A program made the position numbers and the translations under genes. DNA of 64,000 nucleotides from Spiroplasma chinense. GTDB lineage: Bacteria > Bacillota_I > Bacilli_A > Mycoplasmatales > Mycoplasmataceae. The DNA is taken from assembly GCF_008086545.1 (NCBI RefSeq), contig NZ_CP043026.1, forward strand, positions 1,116,001 to 1,180,000, given 5' to 3'. The notes under the pieces were generated by a model. The model did not search any database. It saw only the letters and a program-made list of their open reading frames with translations, and was not told where the DNA came from. Positions within the stretch are counted from its first letter, which is position 1, and every line of letters starts with the position of its first letter. Shown in pieces: positions 52,930 through 61,650 of the stretch.

Positions 52930-53487
52930 TTATTCTGTTCCTGATGGAGTTTCTTCATTAGTATCTGGTTTAGATTCGGGTGTAGGTAATGTTAATTCAT
53001 ATTTACCAACTGTTTTTATTTTAATAGTTCCTGAAACATTTTCTACAGAGTCCCCGCTAACGTTATAAGTAAGACAAGAAATGTACATAACAGCCTTGCT
53101 TTCACCTTTAACTCCTATTAAAGTTGTAACATATAAAGGCCCTGTCATTGAATTTTCACCCATTTGCAAATCATCTTTAAGTTCCTTAGTTTGCATAAAG
53201 AATTCATTTGTATTTGTATTAACCGCAGTTCCTTTAAGTGTTCCAGTAACCTTTACTGAACCCATTTTAAATTGTGCAGCATATGTTTCATCTACCTCGT
53301 TATAATCTTTGTCTAATTTTCCGTCTCCATCTTCATCAATTTTTAATTTTGATACTAAAGTTTCAAGATTAAAATCATCTCCACCAACTAGAGATAAATC
53401 ATTAACTTTATCTCCACAAGCAACTACTGTAGCGCTAGTTGTAGCTACAAGTCCTGTAGCTGCAAAAATTCCTAATAATTTTTTCAT
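52930..53487 (-). CDS. Array lipoprotein 5, with acidic calcium-loop-like motif
   Basis: The 185-residue lipoprotein has signal MKKLLGIFAATGLVATTSA and lipobox VVACG. DEDGDGKLDKDY lies near residue 52. It then has GTLKGTAVN, FFMQTKELKDD, YVTTLIGVKGESKAVMYIS and a terminal TVGKYELTLPTPE, followed by an extra acidic Thr/Glu/Pro tail. It belongs to the same family as 3, 4 and 6. Confidence 0.85.
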   Translation of the reverse strand: MKKLLGIFAATGLVATTSATVVACGDKVNDLSLVGGDDFNLETLVSKLKIDEDGDGKLDKDYNEVDETYAAQFKMGSVKVTGTLKGTAVNTNTNEFFMQTKELKDDLQMGENSMTGPLYVTTLIGVKGESKAVMYISCLTYNVSGDSVENVSGTIKIKTVGKYELTLPTPESKPDTNEETPSGTE

Positions 53488-53527
53488 TGATATTTCCTTC
53501 TTTCTACACTAAAAAGTGCTTGTTTTG

Positions 53528-53556
53528 ATTATATATTTATGAAAAAATGTGTTCAA
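53528..53556 (-). promoter_or_regulatory. Promoter of array lipoprotein 5
   Basis: On the minus strand, TTGAAC, a 17-bp spacer and a perfect TATAAT form the best canonical promoter of the array. This one lacks the T-rich scaffold of its neighbours. Confidence 0.65.
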
Positions 53557-53670
53557 CATTGCTTTTAAAAGTAAAAAGTGTATATTCTGTGTTCGAACCC
53601 TTTTTATATGGGTTTTTACAAAAAATGTCATATAAAAAACCTTTTAAATTTTAATAAAATTTTATGAATT

Positions 53671-53700
53671 AAAAAGTGTGGTAAATCACCACACATTTTT
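53671..53700 (-). terminator. Terminator of array lipoprotein 6
   Basis: A perfect 7-bp GC-containing stem, GTGTGGT / ACCACAC, with a 5-base loop is flanked by A/T runs and directly abuts the stop at 53701. Confidence 0.85.
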
Positions 53701-54222
53701 TTAAACTAAACTTACTTTTAATTGATTTAAAGTTTTTAGATCAATTTCTCCTCCAGCAAGATACTCTTTTCCATCCTCTTCATCAATTTCAAAAAGTGCA
53801 TTTGTTAATACAACTTCTACTAAATAAACATCAACTGAAGTTTCGCCCTTACTACCATATACTGTTATAAGATAAAATTCTGTTTTAGTCCCTGTCAAAT
53901 CTTTGGTTTGTTTAAAGAATTGACTCACTTCTCTTTGTACAAACACTCCATCACCATCAAATCCACCAATCATTTGAATTGGTTCACCCAAAACTTTTCC
54001 TTTTACTGTAATTCCTCAACTTCCTTCAGAACTTTCTTCTGAATAACTTCTATCTAACTTTCCATCACCATCTTCATCCAGTTTAGCAGCTTTTACAAAG
54101 TCTTTATTTTGTCCTTCTTGTAATCAAGTTAAGCTTTCATATTTTGTTTCACATGACACAACTTGTGAAACACTTATTGCAGACAAACTTGTTGCTGCAA
54201 ATAATCCTAATAATTTTTTCAT
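53701..54222 (-). CDS. Array lipoprotein 6, with acidic calcium-loop-like motif
   Basis: The 173-residue lipoprotein has signal MKKLLGLFAATSLSAISVS and lipobox VVSCE, more diverged than the others. DEDGDGKLDRSY lies near residue 49. Then come GKVLGEPIQ, FFKQTKDLTGT, YLITVYGSKGETSVDVYLVE and a terminal DLKTLNQLKVSLV. It is the first gene of the array, next to the divergent gene at 54341. Function is unknown. Confidence 0.85.
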
Positions 54223-54257
54223 ATTTTATCCCCCTTTTTAACTTAAAAGTTATTTAA

Positions 54258-54285
54258 ATTATTTCAAATTAATAGAAAAAAGCAA
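54258..54285 (-). promoter_or_regulatory. Promoter of array lipoprotein 6
   Basis: On the minus strand, TTGCTT is followed by the 16-bp spacer TTTTCTATTAATTTGA and AATAAT, matching 50636-50663 and 51574-51601 nearly base for base. Confidence 0.6.
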
Positions 54286-54340
54286 GAGAGTACTTAAAAA
54301 TGTTATTATTTAAGTATATAGAGAGATTGTGGTGATTTTT

Positions 54341-54781
54341 ATGAAAATAGGTCAAATTTTAGGTATAGAATACAACAACAATGATGAAAAACACATTGTT
54401 CCTTTCTTATTACTTTCAATTAATGAGGATAAAGCTTTAGCTGTACAATTTTCTTCAGTTGACGGACAAGGAAATTCTTATTACATCGAATTAAAACCAA
54501 ATGATTTAATCCTTGATATGAGTCAATTTAATGGTTTAATTGCTTATGAAGATACAACAATTATTTCTAATCAAGATGGTGTAAAATATGTTTCTTTACC
54601 AGAATTGAATTATGTTTATTCACTTGATTTAAATATAATTGATGAAGACAAAGAACTTGTTTTAGAAACTTTAGATAAACAAAAATTTACAGAAATAATT
54701 AGAGCGTTACAAACTAATGGTTGAAATAATAACTTCCAAGAATCAATCGATAATATTGAACTACCAGGTCTTTTTTACTAA
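54341..54781 (+). CDS. Conserved-looking hypothetical cytoplasmic protein
   Basis: The 146-residue acidic soluble protein starts MKIGQILGIEYNNNDEKHIV. The first 55 residues look like a small beta-barrel (VPFLLLSINEDKALAVQFSS), followed by ELKPNDLILDM and a helical C-terminus ending NIELPGLFY. No family is recognised. The start at 54341 is chosen because GTGGTGA lies 5-6 bases before it; a GTG/ATG four codons upstream lacks a site. It sits between the lipoprotein array and rpsD, on the rpsD strand. Confidence 0.65.
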
Positions 54782-54808
54782 AAAAAGTTAGTAAAAAAGC
54801 AAATTTAT

Positions 54809-54837
54809 TTCAAATTAGCTCAAAAAACATATATAAT
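54809..54837 (+). promoter_or_regulatory. Promoter of rpsD
   Basis: A perfect TATAAT (54832-54837) is preceded at 17 bp by a weak TTCAAA. The start point would lie near 54844. Confidence 0.5.
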
Positions 54838-54843
54838 TAATCT

Positions 54844-55010
54844 TGGTAAATCTGCAAATAAGTATAATAAAAAAATTAGTTTATGAATTTACACCAGTAA
54901 CTCTTGCAGAATGGAGCGAACATAAACTTCCTTTATTAGAACTTATAATTTTTTAATGATTTTCCACATATATTTAATAAAAAACTAAAGAAAAACAGGA
55001 GAAATTTTAT
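54844..55010 (+). promoter_or_regulatory. Long rpsD leader, possible S4 autoregulation site
   Basis: The predicted leader of about 165 bases is far longer than any other in the window. It is more GC-rich in the middle (ACCAGTAACTCTTGCAGAAT, then GGAGCGAAC) and ends in an AGGAG ribosome site. S4 represses its own rpsD leader in Bacillus. I cannot draw a convincing fold by eye, so the role is inference. A 37-codon TTG frame (54843-54956) also crosses it. Confidence 0.35.
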
Positions 55011-55628
55011 ATGTCAAGATATACAGGATCTACATTTAAAAAGGCTAGAAGATATGGTTTTTCAATCTTAGAAAATGGTAAAGAATTTTCAAAAGGTAAA
55101 AAAAGAACTACAGCTCCTGGTCAACACGGAGCTAGAAGAACTAAATTATCTGGTTACGGACAACAAATGCAAGAAAAACAAAAAGTTAAATTCATGTATG
55201 GTTTAACTGAAAGACAATTTAGAAATACTTACGCAAGAGCTAAAAAACTTTCAGGAATTACAGGTACTAACTTTTTACAATTATTAGAATCAAGATTAGA
55301 CAACGTAGTTTACAGAATGGGATTATCTTTAACTAGACAAGGTGCAAGACAATTAGTAAGTCACGGTCACATTTTAGTTAATGGTAAAAAATTAGACATT
55401 CCTTCATACATTGTTAAACCTGGTGAAACTATTGCATTAAAAGATAAAATGCAAAAAAATGACAAAGTGGTTGAAGCATTAACATCAAACGCATCAACAG
55501 TTGAATTTGTTAAATTTGATAAAGCAAAATTCGAAGGTACTTTTGTTAGATTACCAGAAAGAAAAGAATTAAACCAAGAAATTAACGATGCATTAATCGT
55601 TGAATGATACAACCGTTTAATTAAATAA
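55011..55628 (+). CDS. rpsD: 30S ribosomal protein S4
   Basis: The 205-residue protein starts [16 protein letters not shown]. It shows [15 protein letters not shown] and the S4 RNA-binding domain [15 protein letters not shown] / [15 protein letters not shown], and ends IVEWYNRLIK with Trp as TGA. It nucleates 30S assembly. In Bacillus, rpsD lies next to ezrA-thiI and near tyrS. Here the order is the same, with the lipoprotein array inserted on the ezrA side. Confidence 0.97.
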
Positions 55629-55642
55629 TTAAAATTTTGATT

Positions 55643-55671
55643 AAAAGCATCTAAAATTAGATGCTTTTTTA
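55643..55671 (+). terminator. Terminator of rpsD
   Basis: A perfect 11-bp stem, AAAAGCATCTA / TAGATGCTTTT, with a 4-base loop is followed by T. Confidence 0.88.
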
Positions 55672-55696
55672 TTACACTAATAAGAGAGGTATTTTT

Positions 55697-56215
55697 ATGA
55701 GAAAGTATTTTTTAACAACTTCAAGAATAGGATTTTCTACATGAAAAGAAAAAGACTTACCTTTAGCCCTCTCTTTATGAGGGCAACCAGAAGTAAGTCA
55801 ATATGTTTCTGTTAGTGGGAAATTTAGTAACGAAGAGATTGAAGAGCGATTAAAGTTTGAAATGAGTAACTTTGAAAACTATAAAATCCAATATTTCCCC
55901 TTTTTTGATCTAGAAACAGAAGAGTTTATTGGTTGCTGTGGTTTAAAACCTTTTAATATAGAAAACAAAATCTATGAAACAGGATTCTACTTAAAAAAAG
56001 AATTTTGACATAAAGGTTTAGCTAAAGAAGCTTTTGGAGCAATTATAGAATACAGTTTTAATAAGTTAAAAGCAAAAGAATTAAGAGCTGGACATCACCC
56101 CTTAAATGATGCTTCTAAAAACTTATTAAAGAAAATGAATTTTCAGTATTTTCAAGATTCTTACTATGAACCAACAAATTTATTACACCCTCTTTATTAT
56201 TTAAAAAACGAATAG
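55697..56215 (+). CDS. GNAT-family N-acetyltransferase (RimJ/RimL-like)
   Basis: The 172-residue protein has the GNAT fold in order: TSRIGFSTWKEKDLPLAL, FIGCCGLKPF (beta 4), GFYLKKEFWHKGLAKEA (pyrophosphate loop, Q/H..G.A type) and LNDASKNLLKKMNFQ near the C-terminus. It resembles RimJ/RimL-type ribosomal-protein or small-molecule acetyltransferases; the substrate is unknown. AGAGAGG precedes the ATG. Confidence 0.85.
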
Positions 56216-56225
56216 TTTAAAAAAC

Positions 56226-56256
56226 AAAAACACCAGCTACATTAGCTGGTGTTTTT
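56226..56256. terminator. Bidirectional terminator between acetyltransferase and dehydrogenase
   Basis: A perfect 14-bp stem, AAAAACACCAGCTA / TAGCTGGTGTTTTT, with a CAT loop lies between converging genes. Confidence 0.9.
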
Positions 56257-56270
56257 ATAATTTTGTTATA

Positions 56271-57074
56271 TTATTTTCTTTTTCTTTGATAATTATAAAC
56301 TGAACTTAGAACAATAGATTGTGGTGCAAATGAAGTTAATTTTTTAACAAATTTGTTTGTAGCACCAGTGATGATAAAGTTCTTTTTCTTAGTTTTTAAT
56401 CCTGATTTTAAACTTTTTCTAGCATAAACACTAGTTTTCATAACTTTTACTGTAGATTTATATTTTGCATCTTTTTGATCACTACTTCTGTTTCAAAAAT
56501 CAGTTTTTAATGGCCCTGGACATAAAGTAATTACTCTTACTTTAGATTTAGTTTTTTTAAGTTCTGTATTTACAGCCACTCCTAAACTTCATACATATGC
56601 TTTTGAAGCATAATATGAAGCAAAAACTGGAGCTGGTGTAAATGAAGCCATTGAACCTACATTTAAAACTCTTCCATAACCTTTTCTTTGAAATTCTTGT
56701 ACAAATAGTTTTGTTAGAGCATGAAGTGATTTAATATTTAAATCTACCATATTCATTTCGCTCTCTAAACTACTATCTTGGAAATAACCTCAAACTCCAT
56801 AACCTGCATTATTTATAACTATTTCTACATCAAATTCTTTAGCTTTATCAAATAACTTTTGGTTATTTTCAAAAATACTCATATCCATATTTCAAGCCTC
56901 TATTTTAAGGTTAGGATATTTTTCTTCTAGTTGTTTTAAACTAGAACAATCTCTTGCTACACCAATTATGTTGTAACCTATTTTTAACAATTCTTCACAA
57001 TATGCATAACCAAGACCTTTACTAGCTCCAGTTACAATTGCATATCTATTTGGTTGAACTTTTATTTTTCCCAT
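56271..57074 (-). CDS. Short-chain dehydrogenase/reductase
   Basis: The 267-residue protein has a Rossmann N-terminus (AIVTGASKGLGYAYCEEL), the NNAG motif (VINNAGYGVWG), catalytic Ser in NVGSMASF, and YYASKAYV with catalytic Tyr and Lys, then CPGPLKTDF. It belongs to the classical SDR family, closest in look to the DltE/YqjQ-like group; the substrate is unknown. It starts one base after pgsA, so both share a transcript. The C-terminus is strongly basic (NYQRKRK). Confidence 0.9.
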
Positions 57075-57075
57075 A

Positions 57076-57738
57076 TTAATCTTTTTTTCTGTTTGATGTA
57101 TCTAACAGAACTTTTCTATTTAAGTAAATATAGTTAAATGCAGATACGATTGAAAGAATTGTTGTTAAGTACATTGGAATCATAATTAATTGGTTTACAA
57201 TGCCATATTCATCTCAAAAACCACTAGCATTTGTTTGTCCACCAAACATTCTAAATCCTGCAAAGAATAAAATTGTCATTCCAATCATTTCTGATGCTGC
57301 TCTATATTTTCCTAATTTGTTTGCAGACATAACGACAGTTTCTGTTGCCAAAATTTGTCTAACAACATCAATTATAAAGTCTCTACAAATTAAGATAACA
57401 ACCATTCAAACTGGAATAATACCTGCAACTGCAAAAACTATTAATACTGCATTTGTTAATAGCTTGTCAGCTATTGAGTCAAAAAACTTCCCAAAAGTTG
57501 TAACTTGGTTGTAATGTCTTGCAACATAACCATCAAGTGCATCAGTTAAACAAGCTATAACAAATAATATTCCTGCAATTAAATATGTTACAGGTAAGCT
57601 ATATTGTTTAAAGTCTATAGTTGTGTCAAAAACATTAAATAAAGTTGTGTTTCCTCCAAAACTAAATAAGATCATAAGTACTACAATAACTGGAATTAAC
57701 ATAATTCTTACCATAGTAATTCTATTTGCTCAGTTCAT
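57076..57738 (-). CDS. pgsA: Phosphatidylglycerophosphate synthase
   Basis: The 220-residue membrane enzyme carries the CDP-alcohol phosphotransferase motif complete: DALDGYVAR followed eight residues later by GKFFDSIAD. Five or six helices surround it. It makes phosphatidylglycerol phosphate from CDP-diacylglycerol and glycerol-3-phosphate, the first step to the main anionic lipids. AGGAG precedes the ATG at 57738. Confidence 0.93.
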
Positions 57739-57901
57739 GTTTATTTCTCCTTTAAAATACTTTAATTATTATAATCTTTTTTGTTTTTTAATCAAATATA
57801 ACCCCTATTTTTTCACTCTATTAAACCCCATATTGGTTGTTTTAAGTCAAAATTTGCTACTTAAATGTGGTATTATAAAGCAATAAGGGGACTTAAAATA
57901 C

Positions 57902-58639
57902 ATGGAGCAAATCTTTTCAGACAAACTTTATATCGCTTTAGATGAGAGTGGCAAGCTTAATCGAAACGATATAGGTAATTATTTTATTGTTGGTGGGTTT
58001 CTTTACAGTGATAAAGAACTTGTAAAATCAACAATAAGAAAAGTAGAGTTAGATATAAAAAATAAATACAATATCCCCAAGGATTATGAACTTAAAGGTA
58101 ACAAATCTAATGAAATGGCAACAATAGATTTTATAAATGAAGTTTTTGCAGAATTGGGAAACAAAATAAAACCTGTTTTTTCTGTAATTGCAAGAAATGA
58201 ACTTCCAGAACACTTTACTGTTAACGAAATGTTAGCTTACGATTTTTTCGTAAATAACTTGATTCGTTATTATTCAAAAAAATATAATTTTAAAGAACAC
58301 TTTAAGGATATATTTGTATTGATGGATGAAAGAAATCTTAAAAAAACAGATTTAAACCAGCTAGAAAATCTTTTAAAAACTAATTTTATTGAAAAACCAT
58401 TCAATATTACAACCTATTACTTATCAAGTAAATTAACTGATGTAATTAGGTTTGCAGACGTTTTGGATCATGTGGTATATACTTTCTACAATAATCCTGA
58501 TTCAGAAAAAAATGCTCTTTATCAAACAAAAATAGATAAAGAAATTTTAAACAGATTTAAAAGTGGAACTATTTATTATCCATTTACTGACTCTTACTTT
58601 AAATCACTTGAAAAAATGAAAAAAAATGGTGCACAATAG
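57902..58639 (+). CDS. DUF3800 protein, predicted RNase H-like nuclease fold
   Basis: The 245-residue protein starts EQIFSDKLYIALDESGKLN. It shows the acidic positions typical of DUF3800: DESG near residue 15, YELKGNK, FVLMDER and FADVLDHVVY. The family is predicted to have an RNase H-like fold and is often found in mobile or defence settings; its activity is not established. It is a lone plus-strand gene between two minus-strand groups, with its own GGGG ribosome site and terminator, consistent with an accessory insertion. Confidence 0.75.
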   Translation: MEQIFSDKLYIALDESGKLNRNDIGNYFIVGGFLYSDKELVKSTIRKVELDIKNKYNIPKDYELKGNKSNEMATIDFINEVFAELGNKIKPVFSVIARNELPEHFTVNEMLAYDFFVNNLIRYYSKKYNFKEHFKDIFVLMDERNLKKTDLNQLENLLKTNFIEKPFNITTYYLSSKLTDVIRFADVLDHVVYTFYNNPDSEKNALYQTKIDKEILNRFKSGTIYYPFTDSYFKSLEKMKKNGAQ

Positions 58640-58651
58640 TGCACCATTTTT
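58622..58651. terminator. Bidirectional terminator after the DUF3800 gene
   Basis: A perfect 13-bp stem, AAAAATGGTGCAC / GTGCACCATTTTT, with an AATA loop overlaps the stop codons of both converging genes. Confidence 0.9.
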
Positions 58652-59390
58652 AAATAGCTTTTACTTTGCTATTTTTATAGACATTTTCATTCAAAATGTT
58701 GTCGTATAGGTCTAGGTTAACCAAAAACCCAACTACTCCAGCATTAATTTTTGAAATTCTAACTACATCGTGTATTCAACCATACTCCTCAACACAATCT
58801 TCATAGTTAATAAGTTTATCTAGATTTAAAATATCATTGTATTTATCAAGAATACCTTTTGAAACTTCTACAATATCATCAATGTTTTCCATTGTTGACA
58901 TTTTGTTTATGTCCTCAATAATGTTTTCTAAGTCTTTTGATTTTTTTAATCTATTTGGTAATTGTTCGTATTTTGCTTGTACATTCAACCCAATTGTTAA
59001 AACTTTTCTAACTGCAAACTTCTGGTTTATTTCGAAACCAGGTCTGTCACCATTTTTACTGATTAAATAATTAATATCATTTAAACAATCTAAAAGACTT
59101 TCGTAAGCAACATTAGCTGATGCTAATATAACTTCGTTTCTTGCAAAATCACGCACTTGTTCTCCTTCAGTGCTTAATTGTGATTGGTTTGCTTGTCTTA
59201 AGACATGAACTTTTTTCACAACTGCTTCAAAAAATTCTCTTAAATGTTCAACATCATTGATTTGTCAAAAATGTTTTTCATCATAAATAACTTCTGCCTC
59301 TTGACCTTCTATTTTGATTCTTTTAAATCAATCATTGTTGTAGTAGTTAGTGATATCTTCAAATGTTCTTTTAAAAATTTCTAAAACCAT
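58650..59390 (-). CDS. Hypothetical cytoplasmic protein
   Basis: The 246-residue protein starts MVLEIFKRTFEDITNYY. It is a soluble, largely helical protein with many Asn, Asp and Lys; segments include LDCLNDINYLISKNGDRPGF and INKMSTMENIDDIVEVSKG. No family or motif is recognised. It lies 13 bases downstream of tyrS on the same strand, so it is likely in the same transcript. Ends at the bidirectional terminator. Confidence 0.65.
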
Positions 59391-59403
59391 TATTCGTCCC
59401 TCA

Positions 59404-60648
59404 CTAAATTAATTCTACACTATAATATTTTCTTTTTCCTTTTTTCACTATGACAATATTTTCCAAAGATGAAAATTTTTTTCCAACACTATCTTGCTCT
59501 GTAAATTCATTTTGTTCTAAAATTGTTATCGCTTTATCTCTAATTAATTCTCTAGCTTCTCTATTAGATGAAGCTATTTTTGATTCTACTAAAAATTCTA
59601 TAATAGAAAGATCTGCTTTTGCTTTTGAATTAGGAATAGCTTGAATTACTATTTTTAAATCTTCAGAGTTTAATTCTGCCAATTTACCACTAAAGATTGC
59701 TTGTGTAATATATATTGCTCTTTCATAACCTTTTTGTCCGTGAACTCAAGTTGTCACTTCTTGCGCCAATCTTTTTTGTCCCAATCTTTTAAAAGGTTCT
59801 TTGTTATGTTCTTCTAAAATTGATTTTATTTCTTCAACTGGTAAAACAGTTAAATAATTAAATAAAGTTTCTAAATCTTGGTCTTCTTGATTTATGAAAA
59901 ATTGGTAGAATTCATATTCATTAGTTTTATTTGCATCTAATCAAATAGCTCCACCTTCAGTTTTACCAAATTTAACTCCATCTTTTTTTGTTAAAAGATT
60001 CATAGTTATCCCACAAGCTTTTGAATTTTCTCTTCCAATTTTTGAAGCAATATAATCAGTTCCACTTGTTATGTTACCTCATTGATCAGAACCACCAATT
60101 TGTACTGTACAATTAAATTTTTCATATAAATTGAAAAAATCATATCCTTGTAACATTGTGTAAGAGAATTCGGTAATACTTAAACCTTTCTCTATTCTAG
60201 AAGCAATATTATCTTTTGCTAATAAATATGCTAAGTTAAAGTCTTTACCAATAATTCTTAAAAAATCGATAAGTGACATAGTAGATAATCAGTCAGCATT
60301 ATTTGCAATTTTAACATTTGGAACTAGTCCTTTAATTTGTTTTTCAATTGCTTTAACATTTTCTCCAACTTGTTCTAGAGTCAATAATTGTCTTTCTTGA
60401 CTTTTAAAACTTGGATCACCAATCATTCCAGTTGCTCCACCAATTATGGCAATTGGAGAAAATCCATGTTCACCAAATCTTTTTAAGTTTATTAATTGAA
60501 TTAAATGACCAATATGTAATGAATCTGCTGTTGGATCAAATCCACAATAAACTCCAGCATTTGTTTCTTGGGCATTTTTAACTTTTTCTTCATTAGTGAC
60601 TTGTTTAAGCAAACCCCTATCTTTTAGTTCTTCCAAAATAAACTTCAT
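59404..60648 (-). CDS. tyrS: Tyrosyl-tRNA synthetase
   Basis: The 414-residue class I synthetase has YCGFDPTADSLHIGHLIQL with the HIGH motif (45-48), GGATGMIGDP, QIGGSDQWGNI, and a KMSKS-type motif reading KFGKT, followed by a C-terminal S4-like domain (ASSNREARELI). It charges tRNA-Tyr. Start codon overlaps the stop of the upstream small gene (TAATG), so it is translated with it; no T-box leader is present. Confidence 0.96.
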
Positions 60649-61148
60649 TATTTTTTCTCCTTAGCTATTTCAATAGCTTTTTTTGTATCTCCTTTTTCGT
60701 GAACATCTTCACTCATACTTGTTGATACATCTTTTACTTGTGCATAAACTTCATCAGCCTTATCAATAACATCCACTGTGATAATTGCAAGATCTTTTGC
60801 AATTTCTTTCATGTTATCTGATTTAACAATTTCTTTACCTATTTTTAAAGAAATGTCTCCAATTTTTAATAATGCTTTGTAAGCTAATTCTTTTGTTTTT
60901 GCAGCATCAAGTTCATCACTTGCTTGTTTTACTTTATCTAATTTCATTTCAACACTTGTTACAACTTCATCACTTTCGTTACCTTGTGATTTTTTTCAAG
61001 CTTCATCCATTGTGTTGATAAATTTATTAATTTGAGGACGATATTTTTTTAAGTAATCTACAAAATCACTTCTAAGTTCTATACCTTTTTTAGGAGCTAA
61101 CATCATACCCAACGCCATTCAACTGACTAATTTAAATAATTTGAACAT
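60648..61148 (-). CDS. YtxH-like membrane/coiled-coil protein
   Basis: The 166-residue protein starts MFKLFKLVSWMALGMMLAPKKG, the short hydrophobic start followed by the APKKG motif of YtxH-type proteins. A long amphipathic helix with alternating Lys, Glu and Asp follows. YtxH proteins are small general-stress-type proteins with unknown activity. It lies between a DUF948-like gene and tyrS, and this pairing with a DUF948 protein also occurs in Bacillus (ytxG-ytxH). Confidence 0.7.
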
Positions 61149-61163
61149 TTTTCAAATACCCCA

Positions 61164-61514
61164 CTAATTTTCTGAATTGGCAAAATCTCTAAGTTTTTCT
61201 ACCATTTTATATACAATATCTTTGTTTTTTGTGGCAACTTTAACTCATGATTTTACGTTTCTTTTTGCAAAAGCATCAAAAATATCAACGTAATTTGAGA
61301 TACGAGCAACAGTATCGACTGTTGCATTTAACATTTCTGATTTATAAGTTAAATCTTCAAAGAAATAGTCAACTTTTTTTGCAGCTATTCCAACTTTTCT
61401 CATAGTTATAATTGTATATAATGAAAGAATTATAGCCACAATTAATAAAACTATAACTAAAGCTGTTTGAGTAGTGTTTAACCCTTCTGTTGCATAAAAT
61501 AATATTGGTGTCAT
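61164..61514 (-). CDS. DUF948-like membrane protein (YtxG type)
   Basis: The 116-residue protein has one N-terminal helix (ALVIVLLIVAIILSLYTI) followed by a coiled-coil segment KKVDYFFEDLTYKSEMLNATVDTV, resembling DUF948/YtxG proteins. AAGGAG precedes the ATG by seven bases. It is the first gene of a transcript including the YtxH-like gene and tyrS. The family assignment is by topology and context. Confidence 0.65.
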
Positions 61515-61624
61515 TGTTCGGTCTCCTTTAATAAATCATATAAATTATACAATACTCTCTACCATAAAAACAAATTTGTTTTTAACAATTGGAAATTGAA
61601 CAATAATTGATACATTTTGGCCAA

Positions 61625-61650
61625 AAAAAAGGACCTTTAATAGGTCTATT
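61625..61650 (-). terminator. Terminator of the coiled-coil gene pair
   Basis: The stem GGACCT / AGGTCT (one wobble, 5-base loop) has a run of eight T on the minus strand and begins at the stop codon. Confidence 0.7.

Noticed and set aside
53591-53638. GTTCGAACCC resembles a tRNA T arm, near an inverted repeat
   Set aside because: Neither strand gives a paired T stem, acceptor stem or anticodon arm around it. The nearby arms (53601-53610 and 53629-53638) form only an AT hairpin without a clear T tract.
54770-54799. Inverted repeat CTTTTTTACTAA / TTAGTAAAAAAG at the end of the 54341 gene as a terminator
   Set aside because: The arms are perfect but the stem is almost all A-T and no T tract follows on the plus strand, so it is unlikely to terminate well.
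59391-61163. T-box riboswitch for tyrS
   Set aside because: tyrS starts by overlapping the stop of the preceding small gene and there is no leader or T-box sequence. The promoter must lie before the DUF948-like gene, where the region is too short.
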